64,000 nt of DNA from Thalassorhabdomicrobium marinisediminis (GCF_003072065.1 NZ_QCYG01000001.1:372001-436000); one strand, 5' to 3'; positions 51,679 through 61,600 are shown, counted from the first letter of the stretch. Notes: generated from the letters alone by a model not told the origin. A program made the numbers and translations.

Positions 51679-51930
51679 GGAGAGCGGTCCTTTATACCAT
51701 ATACCAGCGTTGCGCTTGACGCAGGTCATATCAAGCCCGTGCCCAAGATCAAGGCAACAAGCGGGCTTGGGTGAAGGCTGGGCCATAGTCTGCTGTATTG
51801 GCTGGGTTTTCGTGGTTTGCCGCTTTGCGGGCTTTGGCATAGGCTGAAACAAAGCGGGCGCGATTCGAGGCATGGGCCCACGGCAGCAACAGGGCGACCT
51901 GCGCAGCATGGTCCCCGAAAGGACAGGCGA

Positions 51931-52434
51931 ATGACCGATCTTTCATTGATTGAAACACGTTTGACAGCCGCGTTGGACCGGATCCGGCAGGGGACCCGGA
52001 CCCTTGCCGAACGTCCCGCCGCCGCAGACACAAGCGACGCCGAGGCCCGCATCGCGGAGCTGACCGCGAAGCTGGATGAAGAGGAGACCGCCAACGCGCA
52101 ACTGGTCGAACGTGTCAAACTGCTCAAGGAACGGCAGGACGGCAAGCTGGCCGAGCTGGAAAGCAACGTTGAGGCGGGGCGCACCCGCTCGGCGCGAATG
52201 GACCGCGAATTGCAGCGGCTGCGGCAGGTCAACGCCGAGTTGCGCGACATCAACACCCAACTGCGCGAGGCTGTGAGCGCGGGGGTGAGCGAGGCGCATC
52301 TGGTCAACAAGGCCATGCTGGCCGAACTCGAGGCCCTGCGCGCCACCCAGTCCGCCGATGCCGCCGAGATGGACGCCATTCTGGACGAATTAAAACCAAT
52401 CATCGAACAGGAGGCCCGCGATGCCACAGGTTGA
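51931..52434 (+). CDS. Coiled-coil protein upstream of zapA
   Basis: 167 residues, almost entirely coiled coil (~35-160: [49 protein letters not shown]), without membrane spans or motifs. GAAAGGA is placed before ATG 51931. It overlaps zapA by 14 bases, so a role with ZapA in division is plausible. No characterised family recognised. Confidence 0.75.
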   Translation: MTDLSLIETRLTAALDRIRQGTRTLAERPAAADTSDAEARIAELTAKLDEEETANAQLVERVKLLKERQDGKLAELESNVEAGRTRSARMDRELQRLRQVNAELRDINTQLREAVSAGVSEAHLVNKAMLAELEALRATQSADAAEMDAILDELKPIIEQEARDATG

Positions 52435-52813
52435 GATCACCATCGGCGGCCGCAACTTCGAGGTCGCCTGTCAGGACGGGGAAGAGCAATTCCTGATGAC
52501 GGCGGCGGCGATGCTCGATGTCGAGGCCTCGTCGCTCTCCACCCAGATCGGCCGCATGCCGGAAAGCCGGATGCTGCTGATGGCAGGCCTGTTGCTTGCC
52601 GACCGCACGGCGGGGCTTGAGGACAAGCTGCGCGAGGCCGAGGCCCGCATCGCGGAGTTGCAAGCGCAGATCGACAGCGCCCCGACCCAAGCGCCGGAGC
52701 CGCAGCGGATCGAGGTGCCGGTGATCCCCGCCCAGACCGTCGAGCGCCTGTCCGACATCGCCGCCAAGGCCGAAGCACTGGCTGATGAGGTTGAAGCGAA
52801 GGCCGCAGGCTAA
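52421..52813 (+). CDS. zapA: Cell division protein ZapA
   Basis: 130 residues. The N-terminal [30 protein letters not shown] is the ZapA globular head, followed by a coiled coil (~64-85) and a Pro-rich tail. ZapA bundles FtsZ filaments at the division ring. It starts within the preceding coiled-coil gene and is followed by a strong terminator. Confidence 0.92.
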   Translation: MPQVEITIGGRNFEVACQDGEEQFLMTAAAMLDVEASSLSTQIGRMPESRMLLMAGLLLADRTAGLEDKLREAEARIAELQAQIDSAPTQAPEPQRIEVPVIPAQTVERLSDIAAKAEALADEVEAKAAG

Positions 52814-52831
52814 CCGACTGTTACAAGAAAG

Positions 52832-52868
52832 AAACGCCGCCCCGAGACATAACTCGGGGCGGCGTTTT
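52832..52868. terminator. Strong bidirectional terminator between zapA and grxD
   Basis: AAACGCCGCCCCGAG (52832-52846) and CTCGGGGCGGCGTTT (52853-52867) form a perfect 15-bp stem around ACATAA, with TTTT on the plus side and TTTCTTTC on the minus side. Confidence 0.92.
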
Positions 52869-52907
52869 ATTGTGTCCGGTGCGGCGCGGCGCGCCCCCGT
52901 GATCCAA

Positions 52908-53267
52908 TCAGGCGTTGGCTTCGCGGATCTTGTCGGCGGCGTCCTTGTCGAAGGTCACGCCATTTTCGCTGAACAGGGTGTCCAGCTCACCGGAAAGCGT
53001 CATTTCCGTAATGATGTCGCAGCCGCCGACGAATTCGCCTTTGACGTAAAGCTGCGGGATCGTGGGCCAGTCGGAATAGTCCTTGATGCCCTGCCGGATT
53101 TCTTCATCCGCCAGCACGTTCACGTCCTGATATTCGACACCCATGAAATTCAGCACGCCCGCCACGCGGGACGAGAACCCGCACTGCGGCATGGATTTCG
53201 TGCCCTTCATGAACAACACCACGTCGTTGTTGGTCACGGTTTCCTTGATCTGGGTTTCTGCGGTCAT
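52908..53267 (-). CDS. grxD: Monothiol glutaredoxin, CGFS type (Grx4)
   Basis: 119 residues with active site CGFS at 29-32 ([20 protein letters not shown]) and GSH-binding [24 protein letters not shown] glutaredoxins carry [2Fe-2S] clusters, alone or with BolA. It is 40 bases downstream of bolA on the same strand, so the partners are co-expressed; the SUF operon at the other end of the window supplies clusters. Confidence 0.96.
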   Translation of the reverse strand: MTAETQIKETVTNNDVVLFMKGTKSMPQCGFSSRVAGVLNFMGVEYQDVNVLADEEIRQGIKDYSDWPTIPQLYVKGEFVGGCDIITEMTLSGELDTLFSENGVTFDKDAADKIREANA

Positions 53268-53307
53268 AGTCTGTCCTTTAAGTCGGTGTCGTCCGCATGA
53301 TGCGGAA

Positions 53308-53544
53308 TTAGCTGGGGGCCTTGGTCGTCAGGGCCAATGCGTGAAGCTCACCATTAGAGCCGTCCATCTTGCCCTTGAGCGCGGCATAAACGGCGCGTTG
53401 TTGCTGCACGCGGTTCTTACCGGCGAAGCTCGCGTCGATGACTTCGGCGGCGAAATGCGCGCCGTCGTCGCCTTGCACGGTGATCTTCGCGTCGGGAAAC
53501 GCCTCCCGCAGCAGGGTTTCGATTTCATGGGCAGTGATGGGCAT
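53308..53544 (-). CDS. bolA: BolA-family protein
   Basis: 78 residues. BolA fold: [54 protein letters not shown], with the conserved His and the FxGKxxVxxQRxVY helix. BolA proteins form cluster-binding heterodimers with CGFS glutaredoxins, and grxD is next. Closer to the short BolA/IbaG type. Confidence 0.93.
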   Translation of the reverse strand: MPITAHEIETLLREAFPDAKITVQGDDGAHFAAEVIDASFAGKNRVQQQRAVYAALKGKMDGSNGELHALALTTKAPS

Positions 53545-53588
53545 AGAAATTTCCTGTCGTTTGGCGTGAATGTAGGCGGCGCGGCGAT

Positions 53589-53602
53589 CCCCCGCAAGGG
53601 GG
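53589..53602. terminator. Hairpin between purL and bolA
   Basis: CCCCC-GCAA-GGGGG, 80 bases after the purL stop on the minus strand; next to the 12-base palindrome CCGGACGTCCGG at 53626-53637. No T-run, so function is uncertain. Confidence 0.3.
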
Positions 53603-53681
53603 CGCACCTGCGGCGGATCGGCCCGCCGGACGTCCGGTCCGCGCTTTGAACGTGCCGCCCCGGACCGCGCCGGGGTGCGTC

Positions 53682-55841
53682 TCAGGCGAAGGTGTCGGCG
53701 AAGGTGTTGCGGAAGATGTCCGTCAGCTCTGACAGGGGGGCCGAAGCGCCGCCCATGGTCACAAGGTCGCCGTGGAAACGGCCCACGGTGGTCACCGGAA
53801 CGCCAGCCTGACCGGCGGCGATCATCAGCGCCTCGGCCTTGTCGAAGTTGCAAGCCACGAGGTAGCGGGCCTGATCCTCTCCGAACAGGGTGGGCGTGTC
53901 GCCTGCGTCCAACGTCACGCCGGTGCCAGCGGCCTCGGCCATCTCGAACGCCGCAAGCGCAAGGCCGCCGTCGGAGAGATCGGTGCAGGCGTCGATCCAC
54001 TGGCGGTTGTCGCGGATGAAATCGCCGTTGCGCTTCTCGGCCTCAAGATCAACCTCGGGCGCGTCGCCTTCCTCGCGGTTGAACACCTCCGCCAGAAGCG
54101 CGGATTGCCCCAGATGGCCCTCGGTCTCTCCGATCAGCAGGGCGACGTGCCCGTCGCGCGCGGTGCCGCCGATGATGTCGTCCGGATGGTCGATCAAGCC
54201 CACGGCGCCGATGGTCGGGGTGGGCAGGATGCCCTGACCGTCGGTCTCGTTGTAAAGCGAGACATTGCCCGAGACGATGGGCATGTCGAGCGCCTTGACC
54301 GCCGCCCCGATGCCTTTGATCGCGCCCACGAACTGGCCCATGATCTCGGGCTTTTCGGGGTTGCCGAAGTTCATGTTGTCGGTGGTCGCCAGCGGCTTCG
54401 CGCCCACGGCCGTAAGGTTGCGATAGGCCTCGGCCACCGCCTGTGCGCCGCCGCGTTCGGGGTTGGCCTTGACGTAGCGCGGTGTGACGTCCGAGGTGAA
54501 GGCCACGGCCTTGTCGGTGCCATGCACCCGCACGATGCCCGCGCCGAGGCCCGGAGCGCGCACGGTGTCGGCCATCACCTGACTGTCGTATTGCTCATAC
54601 ACCCATTGTTTCGCAGCATAATTCGGCGTGGACAGCAGCGCCCGCAGCCCATCGATCGGGTCGATGTTGGGCACGTCGGCCAGCGGCTCGGCGGCGGGCG
54701 TCTCAACCCAAGGCCGGTCGTATTCGGGGGCGGAGCCGGACAGGGTCGCCAGCGGCAGATCGGCCTTCACCTCACCGTTGTGCAGGATCAGGAAGCGATC
54801 TTCGGCGATGGTCTCGCCCACGATGGCGAAGTCGAGGTCCCATTTCTCGAACACGGCGCGGGCTTCGGCCTCAAGCTCGGGCTTGAGCACCATCAACATG
54901 CGTTCCTGACTTTCCGACAGCATCATTTCATAGGCGGTCATATCAGGCTCGCGCTGTGGCACGTTCTCGAGGTTGAGCTTCACGCCCAGCCCGCCCTTGT
55001 CGCCCATCTCGACCGCCGAACAGGTCAGCCCCGCGGCCCCCATGTCCTGAATCGAGATCACCGCGCCGGTCGCCATCAGTTCCAGCGTCGCCTCCATCAG
55101 ACGCTTTTCGGTGAAAGGGTCGCCCACCTGCACCGTGGGGCGCTTGTCCTCGATGGTGTCATCGAATTCGGCGCTGGCCATGGTCGCACCACCAACGCCG
55201 TCGCGGCCGGTTTTGGCCCCCAGATAGACCACGGGCATGCCGACGCCCGACGCGGCGGAGTAGAAAATTTTGTCGGTGTCCGCCAGACCCGCAGCGAAAG
55301 CGTTCACAAGGCAGTTGCCGTTGTAGGCCGGGTGGAACCGCACCTCACCGCCGACCGTGGGCACGCCGAAACAGTTGCCATAGCCGCCGACGCCTTCGAC
55401 GACGCCGTGCACAAGCTGCCGCGTCTTGGGGTGGTCCGGCTCACCGAAGCTGAGCGCGTTCATCGCCGCGATGGGCCGCGCGCCCATGGTGAAAACATCG
55501 CGCAGGATGCCGCCCACGCCGGTCGCCGCACCCTGATAGGGTTCGATGTAGCTGGGGTGGTTGTGGCTTTCCATCTTGAAAACAATGCATTGGCCATCGC
55601 CGATATCGACGATGCCCGCATTCTCACCGGGGCCGCAGATCACTTGCGGGCCGGTCGTAGGCAAGGTGCGCAGCCACTTTTTCGAGGATTTGTAGGAACA
55701 ATGTTCGTTCCACATGGCCGAGAAGATGCCAAGCTCGGTAAACGTCGGCTCGCGTCCGATGATGTCGAGGATTCGGTCATATTCCGTGTCCGATAGCCCA
55801 TGGGCTGAAATCAGGTCGGGTGTGATGGCCGGATCTTGCAT
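53682..55841 (-). CDS. purL: Phosphoribosylformylglycinamidine synthase subunit PurL
   Basis: 719 residues, the small-type PurL that needs separate PurQ and PurS for glutamine use. It makes FGAM from FGAR with ATP in purine synthesis. Marks: [72 protein letters not shown] and [30 protein letters not shown] site precedes ATG 55841. Confidence 0.97.
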   Translation of the reverse strand: MQDPAITPDLISAHGLSDTEYDRILDIIGREPTFTELGIFSAMWNEHCSYKSSKKWLRTLPTTGPQVICGPGENAGIVDIGDGQCIVFKMESHNHPSYIEPYQGAATGVGGILRDVFTMGARPIAAMNALSFGEPDHPKTRQLVHGVVEGVGGYGNCFGVPTVGGEVRFHPAYNGNCLVNAFAAGLADTDKIFYSAASGVGMPVVYLGAKTGRDGVGGATMASAEFDDTIEDKRPTVQVGDPFTEKRLMEATLELMATGAVISIQDMGAAGLTCSAVEMGDKGGLGVKLNLENVPQREPDMTAYEMMLSESQERMLMVLKPELEAEARAVFEKWDLDFAIVGETIAEDRFLILHNGEVKADLPLATLSGSAPEYDRPWVETPAAEPLADVPNIDPIDGLRALLSTPNYAAKQWVYEQYDSQVMADTVRAPGLGAGIVRVHGTDKAVAFTSDVTPRYVKANPERGGAQAVAEAYRNLTAVGAKPLATTDNMNFGNPEKPEIMGQFVGAIKGIGAAVKALDMPIVSGNVSLYNETDGQGILPTPTIGAVGLIDHPDDIIGGTARDGHVALLIGETEGHLGQSALLAEVFNREEGDAPEVDLEAEKRNGDFIRDNRQWIDACTDLSDGGLALAAFEMAEAAGTGVTLDAGDTPTLFGEDQARYLVACNFDKAEALMIAAGQAGVPVTTVGRFHGDLVTMGGASAPLSELTDIFRNTFADTFA

Positions 55842-55869
55842 ATGTGTCCCCTCGGATGCTTGGCGCACC

Positions 55870-55897
55870 CTTTATGCCAAGGGGCGCGAATGGGCAA
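55870..55897 (-). promoter_or_regulatory. Possible purL promoter
   Basis: On the minus strand TTGCCC (55897-55892), 16 bases, ATAAAG (55875-55870); transcription would start near 55863, about 22 bases before the ATG. Confidence 0.4.
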
Positions 55898-55966
55898 CAT
55901 CAAGGGTGCCCTGCGCTGCACGAAGGGGTGCGCCCCGGTGCCGCAACACCGGAGCGCGGGGGGCCA

Positions 55967-56479
55967 TTACCCTTGGGTGTCGAGCTGGCCTTCGAGATTG
56001 GCGAGGAAGTCCGCCTCGGTCTGCGCGATGGAAATTTCGCCGTCGCTCGTGGCGTCGGCATCCATCATCACGCTGAAGCGCTCGACCTCGGTCTCAAGCG
56101 CGTCGTCGATCTCGACGAAGATCTGCTGCTTGTTCTTGGCCTCAAGCATCACCTGATCCACGGTGCCGACGACCGTGCCGTCGGTCAGAACCACGGTATT
56201 GCCGTGAAAGTCGCTTTCTTCCGTGATATCGGTGGCGACGTCAGCCTGTGCGGTGACTATCGTATCGGTGTCGCCACCGCCTGCCGTGCCGGTGCCATCG
56301 ACGTTGGCGTTGGCGTTCGCCGTCAGGTCGGTTCCGACCCCAACCGTGCCAGCGGATGTCGTGGCGTCCACGTTGGCGCCCGCATCAACGCTGCTTTGGG
56401 TGCCAACCTCTTGCGCGACGGTGGACGTGGCGAGCAGGCCGGCTGCGGCGGTGGTGGTGAGGAATTTTGCAAAGGACAT
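55967..56479 (-). CDS. Exported PRC-barrel-like protein
   Basis: 170 residues. Signal peptide 1-22 (TTTAAAGLLATSTVAQ), a low-complexity Ala/Asn/Thr/Val/Gly stretch (~25-75), then a domain with FHGNTVVLTDGTVVGTVDQVMLEAKNKQQIFVEID that looks like a PRC-barrel. Such exported proteins are often stress- or envelope-related; no partner is evident. A strong AAGGAGG site precedes the ATG, and an inverted repeat lies in the leader (56501-56535). Confidence 0.75.
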   Translation of the reverse strand: MSFAKFLTTTAAAGLLATSTVAQEVGTQSSVDAGANVDATTSAGTVGVGTDLTANANANVDGTGTAGGGDTDTIVTAQADVATDITEESDFHGNTVVLTDGTVVGTVDQVMLEAKNKQQIFVEIDDALETEVERFSVMMDADATSDGEISIAQTEADFLANLEGQLDTQG

Positions 56480-56500
56480 AGAGCCTCCTTCTTTTTGTGT

Positions 56501-56535
56501 CCGAAGCGGGGGTGAATTTGCTGTGTCCGCTTCGG
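56501..56535. promoter_or_regulatory. Inverted repeat in the leader of the PRC-barrel-like gene
   Basis: CCGAAGCGG (56501-56509) and CCGCTTCGG (56527-56535) are exact inverted copies with 17 bases between, about 22 bases upstream of the ATG. It could be a hairpin in mRNA or a protein site. Confidence 0.4.
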
Positions 56536-56667
56536 TCGCGAAAGGAACGGCTGCCCCGGCCATGAGTTTCCGGGGGCTTTGGGACTGTGCAGGAATTTGC
56601 TGACAGGTTTCGCGGGTGCGGTGTCGCTCAGGCCTATGAGCGCCGCCCAAGTCCTTGAAATGGCGGG

Positions 56668-57288
56668 CTAACGTTCGTTGAACCCCTTGCCGGCGAAAAT
56701 TTGCGGACGCAGCTTCTCGATGCGGCGGGCGCGGGTGACGCTTTGTTTGGCGCTGCCGATGTGCATGTAGTAGCCGCGTTTGCGACCTGGGGTCAGGGCT
56801 GCGAAGGCGTCGGCGAGTTCAGGATCGGCGTCCAATGCATCGGTCAATTCGTCGGGCACGTTATGGTCTTTGACAGTCTTGGGCGGCTTAAGACCCTTGT
56901 CGGCGTATTCCTTTGCCTCTTCGAGATAGGCGGCGAGCACCGGGGCCATGGCCTCGACCGTTCGACAATCCGAAAAGCGCACCATGCTCCTTGTCTTGGT
57001 GTTGGGGCCAGGCGCTTCGAGTATGCCCTCGGGGTCTTTCAACAAGCTCGCGTTCATATACGTGAAACGGAAATCGTTCTGGAACGCCCCGATCATCGCG
57101 ATGTTGTGGCCTGCGTGCATATAGACGGGATGGCCCCATTTGACGTGTTCGGACAGTCCTGCGTCAAGACAGATACGCCGTAGAACGATCACCCCATCGT
57201 GCCATTTGGCCACGGAACAGGCCGGTGTGTCGAACCGTTTGCAGCGGCCGCACCCCTTTGAGAAGTAGTCTTCGATGTCGGTAATCAT
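56668..57288 (-). CDS. YdeI/OmdA-like protein with DUF1801 domain
   Basis: 206 residues. An N-terminal cysteine cluster (GCGRCKRFDTPACS, residues ~12-25) precedes a DUF1801 domain (KWGHPVYMHAGHNIAMIGAFQNDFRFTYMNASLL) and a C-terminal OmdA-like part (LDADPELADAFAALTPGRKRGYYMHIGSAKQSVTRARRIEK). Typical of YdeI-type proteins of unknown function; the cysteine cluster suggests bound metal. ATG 57288 is preferred: a longer start at 57366 would run through the terminator of the candidate small RNA. Confidence 0.78.
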   Translation of the reverse strand: MITDIEDYFSKGCGRCKRFDTPACSVAKWHDGVIVLRRICLDAGLSEHVKWGHPVYMHAGHNIAMIGAFQNDFRFTYMNASLLKDPEGILEAPGPNTKTRSMVRFSDCRTVEAMAPVLAAYLEEAKEYADKGLKPPKTVKDHNVPDELTDALDADPELADAFAALTPGRKRGYYMHIGSAKQSVTRARRIEKLRPQIFAGKGFNER

Positions 57289-57328
57289 ATGGCCCCCGCT
57301 GTCCCGCAACACCTTATCCGGGTGCTGG

Positions 57329-57398
57329 AAAAAAGAAAGCCGGGCACAAGGCCCGGCAAAGTCCAACAGGGAGGTATAGAGCGACGCATCGCCCTATG
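57329..57398 (-). ncRNA. Candidate small RNA with anti-Shine-Dalgarno motif
   Basis: Minus strand, about 70 nt: a promoter TTGAAT-N17-TATTAC (57432-57404) points to a start at 57397-57398; hairpin 1 has arms ATAGGGCGA (57397-57389) and TCGCTCTAT (57384-57376) with one G-U pair around TGCG; a single-stranded linker begins ACCTCCCTGTTGG (57375-57363); hairpin 2 GCCGGGC/GCCCGGC (57357-57339) ends in TTTCTTTTTT (57338-57329). The linker is complementary to ribosome-binding sites. It may instead be an attenuated leader of the YdeI-like gene at 57288. Confidence 0.55.
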
Positions 57399-57403
57399 CC
57401 TCT

Positions 57404-57432
57404 GTAATATATTTTGGCGTCCTTCCATTCAA
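57404..57432 (-). promoter_or_regulatory. Promoter of the candidate small RNA
   Basis: TTGAAT (57432-57427), 17 bases, TATTAC (57409-57404) on the minus strand, inside a very AT-rich patch. Alternative -10 readings shift by 1-2 bases. Confidence 0.5.
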
Positions 57433-57454
57433 GGCAAATGGAGGCCCGGGCGCT

Positions 57455-57481
57455 CATAGCCGCTATGCGTGTGACGCATAG
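57455..57481. other. Overlapping palindromes downstream of the LysR gene
   Basis: CATAGC-C-GCTATG (57455-57467) and CTATGCGT-GTG-ACGCATAG (57463-57481) share bases and could form alternate hairpins. They lie 52 bases after the LysR stop, before the small-RNA promoter. No T-run. Confidence 0.4.
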
Positions 57482-57533
57482 AGCACGACAGGAAGTGTCG
57501 GGAATTTGGGCCGGGGGGCGGCGCGCTTGCCCC

Positions 57534-58457
57534 TTAGGTGGTGACTTGCGACAAGGCGTTCTGCCCGTCGCGCATGGTCTTGCGGTAGGCGATCACCTCA
57601 TCCTGGACGAAGTCGCGGAAGGCGCGGATGCGTTTCGAGCGGCGCAGCTCCTCGGGGTAGGCGAGGTAGACGGGCACATCGTTGCTTTCCAACTCGGGCA
57701 CGACCCGCACCAACGAGGGGAAATCCTCGGTCACGTAGTCGGGCAGCACGCCGATGCCCAGCCCGCTGACGACAGCCTGCAACACGCCGAAGTAATTGTT
57801 CACGTGCAGCACGTTGGGCCGGTAGTCGTGCAAAAGCTGTTTGGTCATCTTGGCCCCCGCTGCGACCTGAAACGCCGTCGGGTTCTGACAGATCAGCCGG
57901 TGCCGTGCGATATCCTCTTCGACGTTGGCCGCGCCCGCATGATCGAGATAGGATTGCGACGCGTAAAGCCGCATGGTGACGGTCATCAACCGCTTGCGGA
58001 TCAGGTCGGCCTGCGACGGCTCTTTCATGCGGATGGCGACGTCCGCCTCGCGCATGGGGAGGTCCAGCACCCGTTCCTCAAGCATCAGGTCGATGTTCAG
58101 GTCTGGGTATTTCTCATAAAGGGCGGGCAGGCGCGGGGCGAGCCAGAGCGTGCCGAAGCCGGTGGTCGTCGTGACCTTCAACTCTCCGAAAACCTCTTCC
58201 GCGCTGTCCTTGATCCGCGCGCTTGCGGCGTCCAGCCTGCGCGACATGGCCTTGGTGGCATCGAACAGCAATTCGCCCTGTTCGGTCAGGATCAATCCGC
58301 GCGCGTGGCGGTGGAACAGAATCGTCGAAAGTGATTCTTCCAGCCCCCGGATCTGGCGCGACACGGCCGATTGCGACAGGTGCAAGGTGTCGCCGGCATG
58401 GGTCAGCGATCCGGCATCCGCCACAGCGTGAAAGATTCGTAGCTTGTCCCAATCCAT
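57534..58457 (-). CDS. LysR-family transcriptional regulator
   Basis: 307 residues. DNA-binding domain WDKLRIFHAVADAGSLTHAGDTLHLSQSAVSRQIRGLEE (~3-41) and an effector domain (~90-300). It is divergent from the indolepyruvate oxidoreductase gene with dyads in between, so it likely regulates that gene and itself; the effector may be an aromatic 2-oxoacid, which is inference. Confidence 0.92.
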   Translation of the reverse strand: MDWDKLRIFHAVADAGSLTHAGDTLHLSQSAVSRQIRGLEESLSTILFHRHARGLILTEQGELLFDATKAMSRRLDAASARIKDSAEEVFGELKVTTTTGFGTLWLAPRLPALYEKYPDLNIDLMLEERVLDLPMREADVAIRMKEPSQADLIRKRLMTVTMRLYASQSYLDHAGAANVEEDIARHRLICQNPTAFQVAAGAKMTKQLLHDYRPNVLHVNNYFGVLQAVVSGLGIGVLPDYVTEDFPSLVRVVPELESNDVPVYLAYPEELRRSKRIRAFRDFVQDEVIAYRKTMRDGQNALSQVTT

Positions 58458-58496
58458 CGGGTTTCCTTTGGTTCATCTTTGCGGCGCACATTATGC

Positions 58497-58511
58497 GTTT
58501 ATTGCGCAAAC
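58497..58511. promoter_or_regulatory. Dyad near the LysR start
   Basis: GTTT-N7-AAAC around the palindrome TTGCGCAA (58502-58509), 40 bases upstream of the LysR start; a fitting autoregulatory site. Confidence 0.35.
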
Positions 58512-58557
58512 CGCTATGACTGTTTCATTCCGTGAAAATGGCCGGAAAATCCTTTGG

Positions 58558-58578
58558 TAGGTCAGCAGGTGTGACCTA
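58558..58578. promoter_or_regulatory. Perfect inverted repeat upstream of indolepyruvate oxidoreductase
   Basis: TAGGTCA (58558-58564) and TGACCTA (58572-58578) are exact inverted copies separated by 7 bases, 58 bases before the ATG. A candidate operator, not obviously of LysR type. Confidence 0.45.
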
Positions 58579-58636
58579 TGATGGAGCCAACAGGATCGCG
58601 GCCTGCCCGTGATACCAGCGTTGGGAGGCGCTGCCC

Positions 58637-61600
58637 ATGACCTATCACAATATCAGTCTGAGTGACCGCTTTGACCTTGGCAAATCGCAGGTTCTGCTGA
58701 ACGGGACGCAGGCGCTGGTGCGGTTGATGTTGATGCAAAAGGCCCGCGACACCGCGCGGGGGCTCAATACCGCGGGCTACGTCACCGGCTATCGCGGCTC
58801 TCCGCTGGGGGCGGTCGATCTGACCATGGAGCAGGCCGAGAAAATCCTGACCGAGGCCAAGGTGACGTTCCAGCGCGGCTTGAACGAAGACCTTGCCGCC
58901 ACTGCGCTTTGGGGCAGCCAGCAGGCCGAGTTGCGGGGCGAGGGGACGCACGACGGCGTCTTCGGGCTTTGGTATGGCAAAGGCCCCGGGGTGGACCGCA
59001 GCGGTGACGTCATGCGCCACGCCAACATGGCGGGCGCGTCGAAACATGGCGGCGTTGTCATGGCCATGGGCGACGATCACACCGGCGAAAGCTCCACCAC
59101 GCTGCACCAATCCGACTGGGCGATGGTCGATGCCTATATGCCCATCGTCTCTCCGGCGGGGGTGCAGGAGATCCTCGATCTGGGCGTCTATGCCTATGAG
59201 ATGTCGCGTTTTGCGGGGGTCTGGGTGGGTCTGAAAACGATGAAGGACACCATCGAGGTCACGAGCGTCGTCGACGGCGACCCGCACCGGATGCAATTCG
59301 TTGCGCCGGAGTTCGAGATGCCCGAGGGCGGGCTGAACATCCGGCTGGTCGACACGCCCGTCGCGCAAGAGGCGCGGATGATCGACTACAAGCGCTTCGC
59401 CGCCGAGGCCTTCGCCCGCGCCAACCGCATCGACAAGGCCGTCTGGCCGCGCGAGGGGGCGAAGATCGGGATCGTCGCGGCGGGCAAGAACTGGCTCGAC
59501 GTGGTGCACGCCATGTCGCTGCTGGGCATCGACAAGGACGAGGGCAGGCGGCTTGGCATCTCGCTTTATAAAGTCGCGCAGGTCTGGCCGCTGGACGCCG
59601 AGAGCTTCCACGAATGGGCGGTGGACCTCGACCTTATCATCGTGGTTGAGGAAAAGCGCAAACTGTTGGAAGTGCAAATCAAGGAAGCGATCTTCGACGA
59701 CCGCAACGGGCGCCGCGTCTATGGCTGGCACAAGGGCGACACCTGGGAGCACGGGCGGCAGGTGGAACTTTTCCCCACGCGCCATGCGCTCGATCCGGTC
59801 TGGATTGCCGAGAAGCTGGGCATGATCTTCAAGGAAGAGGGCTGCGGCACCGACGGGATCGACGCGGGGCTCGCCCGCCTCGACGCCGCCAAACGTGCCG
59901 ACAACGCCGAAGAGATCGCCGCCCGCCTGCCGTATTTCTGCTCCGGCTGTCCGCACAACACCTCGACCCGTGTCCCCGAGGGCGACCGCGCCTATGCGGG
60001 CATCGGCTGTCATTACATGGTGCAATGGATGGAGCGCGACACCGTGGGCTTCACCCAGATGGGCGGCGAGGGGGCGAACTGGGTGGGCGAAGCGCCGTTC
60101 TCCACCCGCGAGCATGTGTTCCAGAACCTCGGAGACGGCACCTACAACCACTCCGGCGTGCAGGCCATTCGCTTTGCGCTGATGGCGGGCACCAACATCA
60201 CCTACAAGATCCTCTACAACGATGCGGTCGCCATGACCGGCGGGCAGCACAATGACGGCGACCTCAATGCCGACCAGATCTGCCGCGAGCTTCTCGCCAT
60301 GGGGGTCAAGACCGTGCATCTGGTCCACGACCCCAAAGAGGGTCTGGACCTGTCCACCATCCCCGCTGGGGTCGCGGTTTCCACGCGCGAGCACCTTGAC
60401 GAGGTTCAGGAAAAGCTCAGCAAGGTCAAAGGCGTCTCGGCGCTTGTTTATGTGCAGACCTGCGCGGCCGAGAAACGCCGCCGCCGCAAACGGGGCCAGT
60501 TCCCCGACCCCGACAAACGCGTGTTCATCAACACCGACGTCTGTGAAGGCTGCGGCGATTGCGGGGTGCAGTCGAACTGCGTCTCGATCGTGCCGGTGGA
60601 GACCGAACTGGGCCGCAAACGCGCGATTGATCAATCGTCCTGCAACAAGGATTATTCCTGCGTCGATGGTTTCTGCCCGTCCTTCGTCACCGTGGAAGGC
60701 GCGCAGCTGAAGAAAGCCGCCACAGCCGAGATCGACCTGCCGCACCTGCCAGAGCCGAAGCTGCCAGCGATCAACGGCACCCACAACGTGGTGATCACCG
60801 GCGTTGGTGGCACCGGCGTCGTGACCATCGGCGCGGTGCTGGCCATGGCCGCCCATGTGGATGGCAAGGCCGCGGGCATGATGGAAATGGCGGGATTGGC
60901 CCAGAAGGGCGGCGCGGTGCATATCCATTGCCGCATCGCCGAACACCCCGACGACATTGCGGCGATCCGCGTGGCGACCGGCGAATGCGATGCGCTTATC
61001 GGGGGCGATCTTGTGGTCTCTGCCGGTGCCAAGACGCTGGGGCTGATGTCCACCGGCCGCACCCGAGGCGTGGTCAACAGCCATGAGATCATCACCGGCG
61101 ATTTCACCCGCAACACCCATTTCCAGCTCCCCACCGACCAGCTCGAGGTGGCCTTGCAGGCGCGGTTGCAGGACAATCTGGCGCTGTTCGACGCCTCGGA
61201 CCTTGCCCGCGCGCTGATGGGGGATGCGATTTTCTCGAACATGATGGTGTTCGGGGCGGTCTGGCAGATGGGCGCGCTGCCCGTGTCGCTTGGGGCGATC
61301 CACGCAGCGCTCGAGCTCAACGGCACCGCTGTCGCGCGCAACAAACAGGCGTTCGACTATGGCCGTTGGGCTGTGCTGCACCCTGAAGACGCCGCCCGCG
61401 TGATCCGCCCCGATGAGATCGCAATGCCGAAAACCGTGGACGAGAAAATCGCCTTCCGCGCAGACCATCTGACCCGCTACCAGAACGCCGCATATGCCAA
61501 ACGCTACACCGATTTCGTCGACACCTTCGACGGGGACCTGCGCGAAGCGGTCGCTTTGGGCTACCATAAACTGCTGTCCTACAAGGACGAATACGAGGTT

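Noticed and set aside
49615-51774. 719-codon plus-strand frame opposite transketolase
   Set aside because: Shadow of tkt; the transketolase frame has full-length family motifs and this one none.
51679-51930. Possible riboswitch in the tkt leader
   Set aside because: Only a simple CAAGCCCG/CGGGCTTG dyad (51732-51769) is visible; no THI-box-like conserved core can be identified.
53772-55796. 674-codon plus-strand frame opposite purL
   Set aside because: Shadow of purL with His/Arg/Gly-rich composition and no recognisable domain.
56540-56570. GGAAC-N17-GTT resembling an EcfG general-stress promoter on the plus strand
   Set aside because: It points into the antisense of a minus-strand gene with no downstream plus-strand gene nearby, lacks the C of CGTT, and roseobacters largely lack EcfG.
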